Positions 35,660-43,729 of a DNA stretch of 64,000 bases are shown here, piece after piece. This DNA comes from Janthinobacterium agaricidamnosum NBRC 102515 = DSM 9628 (lineage in GTDB: Bacteria > Pseudomonadota > Gammaproteobacteria > Burkholderiales > Burkholderiaceae_D): assembly GCF_000723165.1 (NCBI RefSeq), contig NZ_HG322949.1, forward strand, positions 5,579,995 to 5,643,994, in the 5' to 3' direction. A program made the translations under genes and the position numbers. Under the pieces are notes generated by a model, which worked only from the letters and a program-made list of their open reading frames with translations, ran no database searches and was not told the DNA's origin. The first letter of the stretch is position 1; every line of letters begins with the position of its first letter.

Positions 35660-35817
35660 GAGCCTGTCCCAGTAGTGAGCGTCTTGTTCTGGCCGCGCAT
35701 CGGGAGCGCGGACCAGGCGTGAGGAGCAAGCGTGGCGAGCCACGCGACGACGATCAACGCAGTCCCCGTTCCTGAGGGGCGCCAGAAGAGGGCGTATTCA
35801 TCTACTGGGATAGGCTC
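35660..35817 (+). mobile_element. MITE-like element, copy 2
   Basis: This 158-bp non-coding element has terminal inverted repeats GAGCCTGTCCCAGTAG and CTACTGGGATAGGCTC and is flanked on both sides by TAA (35657-35659 and 35818-35820), a 3-bp target duplication. The centre has a perfect hairpin GCGTGGC-GA-GCCACGC (35730-35745). Outer segments also pair, so the whole element can fold as one long hairpin. It is nearly identical to copy 3. The right end provides the last codons and stop of the CWC gene. The 35514-35659 stretch next to it holds no gene. Confidence 0.87.
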
Positions 35818-35995
35818 TAAATAGACGCAAACAGGCGGCACACCAGCAAGCGCCTCCGAGGGTAGCGGTTGACGCGGCCGGCGGCGCGGCCAGCCGCGGC
35901 AGCGCCATGCACCAGCATTCGGCGGGGCTGGCCACATCGGCCGGCTCGACGACGCCGCAACTGAACGGCGCCCCGCAGCGGCTGCACAGGCTCAT
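35798..35995 (-). CDS. Cysteine-rich CWC family protein (3' end inside a MITE)
   Basis: This 65-residue protein has the CWC pattern: SLCSRCGAPFSCGV, then ECWCM, then GACWCAACL, seven cysteines before residue 56. It probably binds metal. Its ATG overlaps the zinc-finger gene stop by four bases. The last six residues (RAYPSR) and the TGA stop are encoded by the terminal repeat of MITE copy 2. The original C-terminus was therefore replaced or extended by the insertion; the cysteine core is intact. Confidence 0.72.
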   Translation of the reverse strand: MSLCSRCGAPFSCGVVEPADVASPAECWCMALPRLAAPPAASTATLGGACWCAACLRLFRAYPSR

Positions 35996-36234
35996 CGCGG
36001 GTCAGTATCCTTGCCTGGTTCGTGCCGAGGCGGCGCCGGCTGATCCGTCGGGAAAGTATGCATCGCGCGGCGCAGCAGCCACATCTGGCCGTTAAAACGG
36101 GTGCAGGCGCCGCACACCACCAGGTGCAGGCGCATGCGAATTTGCTCGACCACCGACAAATCGCGGTCCATGCCTTCGGATACCAGCCGGTGCACTTCGC
36201 GGCAAGTCGGCTTCAATCCATCTTTGTGTTCCAT
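35992..36234 (-). CDS. Zinc-finger (zf-HC2) anti-sigma-like protein
   Basis: This 80-residue soluble protein has a histidine-cysteine zinc-binding pattern, TCREVHRLVSEGMDRDLS followed by LHLVVCGACTRF (H-x3-C and C-x2-C like elements). It lacks a membrane segment. It lies 22 bp downstream of a sigma-70 factor gene and should bind and hold that factor, with release possibly triggered by oxidation or metal loss, as for RsrA/ChrR-type proteins. The ATG at 36234 is chosen because the finger begins soon after it. Confidence 0.8.
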   Translation of the reverse strand: MEHKDGLKPTCREVHRLVSEGMDRDLSVVEQIRMRLHLVVCGACTRFNGQMWLLRRAMHTFPTDQPAPPRHEPGKDTDPR

Positions 36235-36256
36235 ATGACTCAACTCCCATCGATGA

Positions 36257-36829
36257 CTATCCCGGCTGGCGGTTGCCAAACCAGTTCAAGTCGAGGCACT
36301 CGCGCAATCGTATGCGTGCACGATAAAGCAGCACCCAGGCATTAGACGTCGTAATTGCCAATTCCTTACAAATTTCTTCAGTGTCCAGTTCCAGCCACTC
36401 GCGCATCATGAAAATGCGCGCGGTCTTGGCCGGCAAATTTTCCAGGCACGTTTCCAGCACCCGGAAGAAATCGCGCTGCTCCAGCGTGCGGTCCGGGTCG
36501 CCCCATTGGCGCGGCATGTCGATAGTATGCCCGTCCGCCGCGAACAGCGCATCGATCGCATCGTCTTCCGACTGGTCGTCATGGGCGTCGATTTGCCGTT
36601 CCCGCGTGGAAGCGCGCAAATTGTCGATGATCTTGAACTTCAGGATGCCGGTGACATACGTGCGCAAGCTGGATTGGCCCTGGAAACTGTCCGGCTTTTC
36701 CAGCACCGCAATCAGGGCGTCTTGCACGGCGTCTTCAGCCAGGGATTGATTGCGTAATTGCAATAGCGCGAAACGCACAAGCAATGGCCGCATTTCTTCC
36801 AGCTGGCGGTGCAAGGAATTGGGTTGCAT
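36257..36829 (-). CDS. Sigma-70 family (ECF-type) RNA polymerase sigma factor
   Basis: This 190-residue sigma factor has region 2 (LVRFALLQLRNQSLAEDAVQ, then AVLEKPDSFQGQSSLRTYV) and region 4 (CLENLPAKTARIFMMREWLE and EEICKELAITTSNAWVLLYR). Region 3 is absent, as in ECF factors. The ATG at 36829 is preceded by AGGAACAC. An in-frame upstream start at 36898 is less likely. It heads an operon with a zf-HC2 protein and a CWC protein, forming a sigma/anti-sigma module. Its regulon is not visible. Confidence 0.9.
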   Translation of the reverse strand: MQPNSLHRQLEEMRPLLVRFALLQLRNQSLAEDAVQDALIAVLEKPDSFQGQSSLRTYVTGILKFKIIDNLRASTRERQIDAHDDQSEDDAIDALFAADGHTIDMPRQWGDPDRTLEQRDFFRVLETCLENLPAKTARIFMMREWLELDTEEICKELAITTSNAWVLLYRARIRLRECLDLNWFGNRQPG

Positions 36830-37076
36830 GGAGTGTTCCTGAGTTTCAGTAAAAATATACAGAGTATCCACCAAAGCACACTCAAAATCCTGACGCACAA
36901 TTCAATTAAACGTGATACTTATTTATCAATATTAATTGCTTGGCAGCCTAGCCGGCGCGGCTCTGGCGGTCGCGGAAGTGTCTGACAACGTTCCCTGACC
37001 GGGCGCGGCAACGGCGCCATGGTGGTTTTGTGGCGGACTCTAAATGATGTCCACTGAAAATACAACAAGATGGCCC

Positions 37077-37082
37077 TATAAT
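37077..37082 (+). promoter_or_regulatory. Possible -10 box of argB
   Basis: TATAAT lies 60 bp upstream of argB, with only a weak ACTGAA-type element at -35 distance. The rest of the 312-bp gap between the divergent sigma factor and argB genes holds no coding frame I can support. Confidence 0.4.
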
Positions 37083-37141
37083 GCGCCCTAAGATTTATAT
37101 CTTCCCTGTAAAATCGCAGAAATCTATTTTCCGGACTCGCC

Positions 37142-38065
37142 ATGACTCAAATTCCTAACTTGAACCTGGACATGACTGACGACTTGACCGCGGTGGCGCC
37201 GCAGATCAAGGCGCAGATTCTGGCCGAGGCCCTGCCATACATTCGTAATTTTCATGGCAAAACCATCGTCATCAAATACGGCGGCAACGCGATGATCGAC
37301 GAGCGCCTGAAGCACGGCTTCGCGCGCGACGTGATCTTGCTCAAGCTGGTGGGCATGAACCCGGTGGTGGTGCATGGCGGCGGACCGCAAATCGACAATG
37401 CGCTGAAAAAGATCGGCAAACAGGGCTCCTTCGTGCAGGGCATGCGCATCACCGATGAAGAAACCATGGAAGTGGTGGAGTGGGTGCTGGGCGGCGAGGT
37501 CCAGCAAGACATCGTCATGCTGATCAACCATTACGGCGGCCAGGCCGTCGGCCTGACCGGCAAGGATGGCGGCTTGATCCGCGCGCGCAAGATGCAGATG
37601 CCGGACCGCGAACATCCGGGCGAACTGCTCGACATCGGCTTCGTCGGCCAGATCGAGGCGATCAACCCGGCGGTGGTCAAGGCGCTGCAGGACGACGCCT
37701 TCATTCCGATCATTTCGCCGATCGGCTTTGGCCAGGACGGCCAGGCGTACAACATCAACGCCGACGTCGTCGCGGGCAAGATCGCGGAAATCCTGAAAGC
37801 CGAAAAGCTGATCATGATGACCAATATCGCCGGCGTGCAGGATAAGCAGGGCAACCTGGTGACCGACTTGTCGGCCCGCGAAATCGACGAGATGTTCGCC
37901 GACGGTACGATTTCGGGCGGCATGCTGCCGAAAATCTCGTCCGCGCTGGACGCCGCCAAGTCGGGCGTGAACACGGTTCACATCATCGATGGACGAATTG
38001 AGCACTCATTATTGCTTGAAGTGTTGACCGAACAAGCTTTTGGCACTATGATCCGTTCGCACTAA
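37142..38065 (+). CDS. argB: Acetylglutamate kinase
   Basis: This 307-residue amino-acid kinase phosphorylates N-acetylglutamate in arginine synthesis. Visible motifs are [17 protein letters not shown] near residue 40, [14 protein letters not shown], the central [12 protein letters not shown], and [22 protein letters not shown] near the end. It carries the ~15-25 residue N-terminal extension before the core seen in arginine-sensitive enzymes. It is followed at 41 bp by tRNA-Thr. Confidence 0.97.
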   Translation: MTQIPNLNLDMTDDLTAVAPQIKAQILAEALPYIRNFHGKTIVIKYGGNAMIDERLKHGFARDVILLKLVGMNPVVVHGGGPQIDNALKKIGKQGSFVQGMRITDEETMEVVEWVLGGEVQQDIVMLINHYGGQAVGLTGKDGGLIRARKMQMPDREHPGELLDIGFVGQIEAINPAVVKALQDDAFIPIISPIGFGQDGQAYNINADVVAGKIAEILKAEKLIMMTNIAGVQDKQGNLVTDLSAREIDEMFADGTISGGMLPKISSALDAAKSGVNTVHIIDGRIEHSLLLEVLTEQAFGTMIRSH

Positions 38066-38105
38066 AACAAACGCGGCGTTATTCACCATGCGGCGCCGCA
38101 TGCAT

Positions 38106-38180
<75 letters not shown>

Positions 38181-38217
38181 TCGATCTTCCCCGCTCTCCC
38201 CGTATCGCCAGCCTGCT

Positions 38218-39135
38218 TCAATACACCCGCTCGACTTTCAGCCCGCGCTTGCGCAGCAAATCCGGCACGCTGTTGGCGCCGATCAGGTGCAGCACGCCGA
38301 TCGCGGCCAGGCTGTTGTTTTCGCGCCCCAGTAATTTGGCGATGCCATCGGCCAGGCCCGGATTGCGGCCTTCCAACAACACTTGCTGCATGAATTTTCC
38401 CGAGAAGGTCTTGTCGTCGGTCGCTTCCTGCGCCACCTTGTCCAGCGCGGCCGCGTCGGCGCTGCCCCATGCCTGCGCCATCTCGCGCGCCTGGCGCACC
38501 TGGTCCTGGTCTTCCAGCCCGTCCAGCCCCTCTTCCAGGAAGCGGCACTGGTCGGCCATCGACATATTACCGAACAATCCCATCTGGCTTTCCATCGATT
38601 CCAGTTCCAGCACCGGGATCTTGCGCGCGTGCGCCTGGCGCGACAGATAGGAGTCGACCGCCAGCTCGGACTTGTAACCCTGCGCGCTGAATTCGCCGAT
38701 CGCCAGCACGCTGGCCAGCAGCCACGGCTTCATCGGCGCCGCCGATTCGGGCGCGATGGCAAATTTTTTCAACAACGGCGCCAGTCGCGGCAGCAGCGCC
38801 GGGCGGCAATCGTTTTCCAGCACCTGGCCGGGGCTATCCATGCCGTACTTCACCAGGCTGCTCACCACGTTTTTCTGGTCGCCGTTCGGGTCGACTTCCA
38901 GCGCCAGCACGCTGGCGCGCTTCAACGCTTGCGTGACACGCGGCTCGAGCGGGAAAAAACCCGGCTCGCCGACGTGGATGGTGCCGAACAAATACAGCGT
39001 ATGGCCGCCCTGCTCGACCTTGAACAGCGCGCCCCGGTTCGGCGCCTTGGCCGGCGGCGCGGCCGGGGCCGCCCATGCCGCAGGCAGGGCCATGCAGAAT
39101 AAACTACAAAACATCACTATAATCTGGCGTCGCAT
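38218..39135 (-). CDS. TraB/GumN family protein, exported
   Basis: This 305-residue protein has a signal peptide (MRRQIIVMFCSLFCMALPAAWA). The TraB/GumN fold has TLYLFGTIHVGEPGFFPL (GxxH motif) near the start, ALEVDPNG, a middle SYLSRQAHARKIPVLELESME and AAIGVLHLIGANSVPDLL near the end. TraB-like proteins are thought to be metalloproteases related to TIKI; the substrate is unknown. The ATG at 39135 has AAGGA five bases upstream. It is divergent from the HAD gene with almost no space between. Confidence 0.87.
   Translation of the reverse strand: MRRQIIVMFCSLFCMALPAAWAAPAAPPAKAPNRGALFKVEQGGHTLYLFGTIHVGEPGFFPLEPRVTQALKRASVLALEVDPNGDQKNVVSSLVKYGMDSPGQVLENDCRPALLPRLAPLLKKFAIAPESAAPMKPWLLASVLAIGEFSAQGYKSELAVDSYLSRQAHARKIPVLELESMESQMGLFGNMSMADQCRFLEEGLDGLEDQDQVRQAREMAQAWGSADAAALDKVAQEATDDKTFSGKFMQQVLLEGRNPGLADGIAKLLGRENNSLAAIGVLHLIGANSVPDLLRKRGLKVERVY
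39118..39123 (+). promoter_or_regulatory. Possible -10 box of the HAD nucleotidase gene
   Basis: A TATAAT hexamer on the plus strand sits inside the 5' coding part of the divergent TraB/GumN gene, 28 bp before the HAD start used here. The -35 region is weak. Confidence 0.35.
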
Positions 39136-39145
39136 GTTTTCCTTG

Positions 39146-39916
39146 ATGGTTACTCTAAAGACTTCCGTGCCAAATTCTACCCGCTCCGATCCGGTCTGGC
39201 TGTTCGACCTCGATAACACCCTGCATAACGCATCGCACGCGATCTTCCCGGCGATCACGGCCAATATGAATACCTACATCGCGCGCGTGCTGGGCGACGG
39301 CGCGACGCCGGCCGGCGCCGACATCGTCAATGCGGTGCGCAGCGAGTACTGGCGGCGCTATGGCGCGACGCTGCTCGGCATGATGCGCCACCACCAGGTG
39401 GAGCCGGCCGACTTCCTGCACCAGACCCATTTGCTGGGCGACCTGAAAGGCATGGTGCGCGCCGAACGCGGCCTGGGTCAGTTGCTGAAACGCCTGCCGG
39501 GCCGTAAAATCCTGCTGACCAACGCGCCGCGCCGTTATTCGCGCGACGTGCTGCGCCACCTGCGCCTGCAGCGCCACTTTTCGCATCACATCGCGATCGA
39601 GGCGATGCAGGTGCACCGCCAGTTGCGCCCCAAACCTTCCCGGCTGATGTTGCGAAAATTGATGCGCAAGCAAGGTCTGCGGCCGGGCCGTTGTATTTTG
39701 GTTGAAGATACGCTGGCCAATCTGAAAACCGCAAAAGAGCTTGGTTTACATACTGCGTGGGTCACGCAATACCTGGAAATGGCCGATCCGATCGGCGCGG
39801 CGGCCTTGCCAAAAGCGTTAAATCGCCCCGCTTACGTCGATGTCAAAGTAAAATCTGTCCGGCATTTAGTCCGCCGTCTTCACTGCCTCCGGCAGGCATC
39901 CTTTTTTTCTAACTAA
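39146..39916 (+). CDS. HAD-family pyrimidine 5'-nucleotidase
   Basis: This 256-residue haloacid dehalogenase enzyme has motif I FDLDNTLHN (nucleophile and acid Asp), motif II ILLTNAP, a conserved Lys in RPKPSRLML and motif III ILVEDTLANLKTAKELG. The LDNTL form and spacing match the pyrimidine 5'-nucleotidase subfamily. Starts at 39134, 39146 or GTG 39167 are all possible and no strong ribosome site separates them. An intrinsic terminator is embedded in its last codons, before slmA. Confidence 0.87.
   Translation: MVTLKTSVPNSTRSDPVWLFDLDNTLHNASHAIFPAITANMNTYIARVLGDGATPAGADIVNAVRSEYWRRYGATLLGMMRHHQVEPADFLHQTHLLGDLKGMVRAERGLGQLLKRLPGRKILLTNAPRRYSRDVLRHLRLQRHFSHHIAIEAMQVHRQLRPKPSRLMLRKLMRKQGLRPGRCILVEDTLANLKTAKELGLHTAWVTQYLEMADPIGAAALPKALNRPAYVDVKVKSVRHLVRRLHCLRQASFFSN
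39884..39908 (+). terminator. Terminator embedded in the HAD gene 3' end
   Basis: TGCCT-CCGGC-AGGCA followed by TCC and seven T residues lies before the HAD stop codon, 18 bp upstream of slmA. The T-run encodes the Phe-Phe near the C-terminus. The stem is short (5 bp), so efficiency is uncertain. Confidence 0.5.
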
Positions 39917-39926
39917 ACGAGATAAC

Positions 39927-40502
39927 ATGGCAAGCACACCGCCGGGCCAACGCAGGCTGCAGATTCTTCAGGCCCTCGCCGCAATTCTGGAACAACCGAA
40001 AGGCGAAAAAATCACCACCGCCGCGCTGGCGGGCAAACTGGCTGTTTCCGAAGCGGCGCTGTACCGCCACTTCGCCAGCAAGGCGCAAATGTTCGAAGGG
40101 CTGATCGAGTTCATCGAGACCAGCGTGTTCGGCCTGATCAACCAGATCTCCGACAAGCACGACGACGGTGTGGCGCAAACGCGCGACATCATCGGCATGC
40201 TGCTCAATTTCGCCAGCAGCAATCCGGGCATGACCCGGGTACTGATCGGCGACGCGCTGGTCAACGAGGACGAGCGCCTGCAACTGCGCATGAACCAGTT
40301 TTACGACCGCGTCGAACTGGCGCTGAAACAGGCGCTGCGGGTGGCCGCCGCCGAAGGCCGCGGCAATGAAACCGAAGTCGGCGTGCGCGCCGGCATGCTG
40401 GTCAGCTTCGTGGTCGGACGCTGGCACCGCTACGCCAAGAGCGGCTTCAAACTGAACCCGGCGCAAGACGCCGCGCAGCAAATCGCCATGCTGCTGGGCT
40501 GA
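39927..40502 (+). CDS. slmA: Nucleoid occlusion factor SlmA (TetR family)
   Basis: This 191-residue TetR-family protein has an N-terminal HTH (KITTAALAGKLAVSEAALYRHF) of the SlmA type and an all-helical C-terminal domain (RVLIGDALVNEDERLQLRMN). SlmA binds specific chromosomal sites and blocks FtsZ ring assembly over the nucleoid. The position after argB / tRNA-Thr / HAD nucleotidase is the usual betaproteobacterial context and supports the name. Confidence 0.92.
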   Translation: MASTPPGQRRLQILQALAAILEQPKGEKITTAALAGKLAVSEAALYRHFASKAQMFEGLIEFIETSVFGLINQISDKHDDGVAQTRDIIGMLLNFASSNPGMTRVLIGDALVNEDERLQLRMNQFYDRVELALKQALRVAAAEGRGNETEVGVRAGMLVSFVVGRWHRYAKSGFKLNPAQDAAQQIAMLLG

Positions 40503-40545
40503 CCGGAAGCAGTATCAACGAGCGCAATCGCAGGCTGTCCAAAAA

Positions 40546-42366
40546 ATGAGCACCGACGTATTTGCCTTGCTGGACGACGCCAGCGCGGATGGCGAGGGAT
40601 TGGCCAATTCGCGCCTGTACACCGGCCATGCCGGCACGCTGGTGTGCCGCGACATCCAGGCCTGGCCGCAACTGCTGGACCAGATGCAGGCGGCGCTGGA
40701 GCGCGGCCAGTTCGCGGTGACCTTGTGCAGCTACGAATTGGGCGGCCATTTGCTGGGGCTGGGCCCCCGCCACCAAAGCGCGCCGCTGGCGCAAGTACTG
40801 CTGTTCGATGCGTGCCAGTCGCTGTCGCCCGGCCAGGTGCAGGCATGGCTGTCCGCGCGCGCCGACACGCAACGGCCGGCCGGCATCGCCCGCCTGCGCG
40901 ACGATATCGGCGCGGACGATTTTGCCCACGCGCTGGGCCGCATCCACGACTACATCGAAGCCGGCGACACCTACCAGGTGAACTACACCTACCGGCTGCG
41001 CTTCGACGCCTTCGGTACGCCATCGGACCTGTATGCGCGGCTGCGCCGGCGCCAGCCGGTGCCATACGGCGCGCTGGTGGCCCTGCCCGATGGCGGCGCG
41101 CTGCTGTCGCTGTCGCCGGAACTGTTCGTGCGCCACGCGCAAGGCGAATTGACGGCGCGGCCGATGAAAGGCACGGCGCCGGCCGCCCCGGCTGACCAGG
41201 CCGACGAAAACGCCCGGCGCGCCAGCGCACTGTCGCTCGATGCCAAGAACCGCGCCGAAAACCTGATGATCGTCGACTTGCTGCGCAACGATATCGGCCG
41301 CATCGCCGTCACCGGCAGCGTCAAGGTGCCGGCGCTGTTCGAGGTGCGCCGCTACAGCGGCGTGCTGCAAATGACGTCGACCGTGCAAGCCGCTTTGCGG
41401 CCAAATGCCCGCTTGCACGACATCTTCCAGGCGCTGTACCCCTGCGGTTCGATCACCGGCGCACCGAAATTGCGGGCCATGGAAATCATCGATGAACTGG
41501 AAGCCAATCCGCGCGGCATCTACACCGGCGCGATCGGCTGGTTCGATCCGCCGGCCCATGGCCACCAGGTCGGCGACTTTTGCATGTCGGTGCCGATCCG
41601 CACGCTGACCCTGCAAGCGCCGCGCGATGGCGTTCGCAGCGGCGAAATGGGCGTCGGCGCCGGCATCGTCCACGACAGCGACACGCCGGAAGAATTTGCC
41701 GAATGCCGGCTCAAGGGACGCTTCCTGACCGGCCTGGGCAACGACTTCGAACTATTTGAAACCATGCGCGGCAGCCACGATGGCGTGCAGCACCTGGAAC
41801 GCCATCTGCGGCGCCTGTCGGCATCGGCCGCGTATTTCGGTTTTCCATCGGATGAGGCGGCCGCGCGCGCCTGCCTGATGGAGGCCTGCGCCGCGTTCAC
41901 GCCCGGCGTCGCGCATCGCTTGCGGCTGTCGCTGGACCAGTCCGGCGCGTACGCGGTGCGCAGCGGATTGCTGGCCCCATTGGCCGAGCCGGTGCGGGCA
42001 ATGCTGGCCGAGGAGGCGACCAGCGCCAGCGACCTGTTCCTGCGCCACAAGACCAGCGTGCGCACGCGCTACGACGACGCCTGGCGCGCCGCCGAGGCGC
42101 AAGGCTGCTTCGACATGCTGTTCTTTAATGAACGGGGCGAACTGACCGAGGGCGGACGTTGCAATGTCTTCATCAAGCTGGATGGCCGCTGGCTGACGCC
42201 GCCGCTGTCATGCGGCCTGCTGCCGGGCATACAGCGCGCCGTGCTGCTCGACGATCCGGCCTGGCATGCGAGCGAACGCATCATCACCCGGGCGATGCTG
42301 GATCAGGCGCAGGAAATCGTGCTGTGCAATTCCCTGCGCGGCGTGCTGCGGGTGCAATTGCTTTAA
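40546..42366 (+). CDS. pabB: Aminodeoxychorismate synthase component I fused to a PLP lyase-like domain
   Basis: This 606-residue fusion has a chorismate-binding PabB domain covering about residues 100-385 (YQVNYTYRLRF, AKNRAENLMIVDLLRNDIGR, PCGSITGAPKLRAMEIID, GEMGVGAGIVHDSD). A class IV aminotransferase-like domain follows (about 400-606) with FELFETM, LRLSLD, the PLP-lysine HKTSVR segment and ERGELTEGGRCNVF as in aminodeoxychorismate lyase (PabC). The two halves would make and split ADC to give p-aminobenzoate for folate. It follows slmA by 43 bp. Confidence 0.92.
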   Translation: MSTDVFALLDDASADGEGLANSRLYTGHAGTLVCRDIQAWPQLLDQMQAALERGQFAVTLCSYELGGHLLGLGPRHQSAPLAQVLLFDACQSLSPGQVQAWLSARADTQRPAGIARLRDDIGADDFAHALGRIHDYIEAGDTYQVNYTYRLRFDAFGTPSDLYARLRRRQPVPYGALVALPDGGALLSLSPELFVRHAQGELTARPMKGTAPAAPADQADENARRASALSLDAKNRAENLMIVDLLRNDIGRIAVTGSVKVPALFEVRRYSGVLQMTSTVQAALRPNARLHDIFQALYPCGSITGAPKLRAMEIIDELEANPRGIYTGAIGWFDPPAHGHQVGDFCMSVPIRTLTLQAPRDGVRSGEMGVGAGIVHDSDTPEEFAECRLKGRFLTGLGNDFELFETMRGSHDGVQHLERHLRRLSASAAYFGFPSDEAAARACLMEACAAFTPGVAHRLRLSLDQSGAYAVRSGLLAPLAEPVRAMLAEEATSASDLFLRHKTSVRTRYDDAWRAAEAQGCFDMLFFNERGELTEGGRCNVFIKLDGRWLTPPLSCGLLPGIQRAVLLDDPAWHASERIITRAMLDQAQEIVLCNSLRGVLRVQLL

Positions 42367-42372
42367 ATGGGA

Positions 42373-42732
42373 TTAAACGTCCACCAGCATAATAAAACCG
42401 CCGTAGATCATGCGCTTGCCATCGAACGGCATCGCTTCCGGCTTCATCATGTCGGCCATGCGCGGGTCTTTCATGACCTTGTCGTTGATTTCATCGCGCT
42501 GCGCGCGCGATTCATAGACGATCCACGAAAACACCACCACTTCCTCATCTTCCAGGTTGACGCTTTGCGGGAATGACGTCAGCTTGCCCGGCTTGACGTC
42601 GTCGGCCACGCATTCGCGAAATTCCAGCGCACCCAGCTCGCGCCAGATCGCGCCGCACTTGCGCGACATTTGCTGGTAAACATCGAGATTTTTTTTCGGG
42701 ACGGGAACAACAAAACCATCAACATACGCCAT
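42373..42732 (-). CDS. DUF1428 family protein
   Basis: This 119-residue protein is of the DUF1428 (dimeric alpha-beta barrel-like) family: YVDGFVVPVPKKNLDVYQQM at the start, GKLTSFPQSVNLEDEEVVVFSW in the middle and DGKRMIYGGFIMLVDV at the end. The function is unknown. It is convergent with the pabB fusion, with 6 bp between stops. AGGAGACTCTC, reading on the minus strand, precedes the ATG. Confidence 0.92.
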   Translation of the reverse strand: MAYVDGFVVPVPKKNLDVYQQMSRKCGAIWRELGALEFRECVADDVKPGKLTSFPQSVNLEDEEVVVFSWIVYESRAQRDEINDKVMKDPRMADMMKPEAMPFDGKRMIYGGFIMLVDV

Positions 42733-42905
42733 GAGAGTCTCCTTGATAAGTCTGTGAATGACAAATCAGGCAGCTTAGGCAGGGAATCACGTTGAAACAA
42801 GCTGAACAAAAGACAAACCGACGGTCAGTTTGACCAGGCTCAGACGACTTCAATAAAACGAGACGGGAGCGGCCAGCTGAGTCGGCCGCCCCGGATTTCA
42901 ATGGC

Positions 42906-43511
42906 TTACATCGCCAACGCTTTTTCGACGGCGCCAACCAGTTTTTTGTCGTCCGGCGTGACCTTGCTCGGGAAGCTTTCGAGGACCTTGCCGTTGCGGT
43001 CGATCAGGTATTTATGGAAGTTCCAGGCCGGGGTCTTGCCGGTGATCTTGATCAAATCGGCATACAGCGGATTCGGATGCGGGCCCGATACCACCGACTT
43101 GGCAAACATCGGAAATTTCACGCCATAGGTGTTATAGCAAAAATCGGCGATTTCCTTGCTGGTGCCCGGTTCCTGCTTGCCAAAATCGTTGGAGGGGAAG
43201 CCCAGCACGACCAGGCCCTTGCTGCCGTATTTGGCGTACATCGCTTCCAGTCCTTCGTACTGGGTGGTGAAGCCGCAATAACTGGCGGTATTCACCACCA
43301 GCACGACCTTGCCGGCGTACTGGCACAGGTTTTGCGGCGCTTCGTCTTGCAGGCGGTTGAAGGTTTGCTTCAGGATCGCCGGGCAGGCGGTCGCTTCCGT
43401 TGCGGGCGCCGCGGCGGCCCCGGCAACGGCTGGGCCGGCGGCGAATGCCGGCGCCGTGCCCAGCACGGACAGCGAGGAAAGGATGAACAGCGTGGCAAGG
43501 GTCTTGGACAT
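42906..43511 (-). CDS. Periplasmic glutathione peroxidase
   Basis: The ATG at 43511 begins a signal peptide (MSKTLATLFILSSLSVLGTAPAFA) and gives 201 residues; the frame is open far upstream but without conservation. The glutathione peroxidase domain has the peroxidatic site NTASYCGFTTQYEGL (Cys, not selenocysteine), LGFPSNDFGKQEPG with the catalytic Gln, and the Trp in TPAWNFHKYLIDRNG. It reduces peroxides, probably with thioredoxin-like donors. Secretion is unusual for the family but occurs in several proteobacteria. Confidence 0.9.
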   Translation of the reverse strand: MSKTLATLFILSSLSVLGTAPAFAAGPAVAGAAAAPATEATACPAILKQTFNRLQDEAPQNLCQYAGKVVLVVNTASYCGFTTQYEGLEAMYAKYGSKGLVVLGFPSNDFGKQEPGTSKEIADFCYNTYGVKFPMFAKSVVSGPHPNPLYADLIKITGKTPAWNFHKYLIDRNGKVLESFPSKVTPDDKKLVGAVEKALAM

Positions 43512-43729
43512 GATGGCGGCCATATGGGTAAAAGGGAAAAGAAAAATCATTCTATGCCAAACGCCGCCATCACGCAGGGATATCGCGGTTTGAGCAAGCT
43601 CAGCCACACTTTTGATCAATCTCAAGACTTGGGCAGTACACGGCCAGCGCCGGGATTTTTTGTTTAAGCTCGATTTTCGATCAAAAACCCCGCGCCGCAG
43701 GTGCCCTATTCCCCCAGGAGGCCCATACC

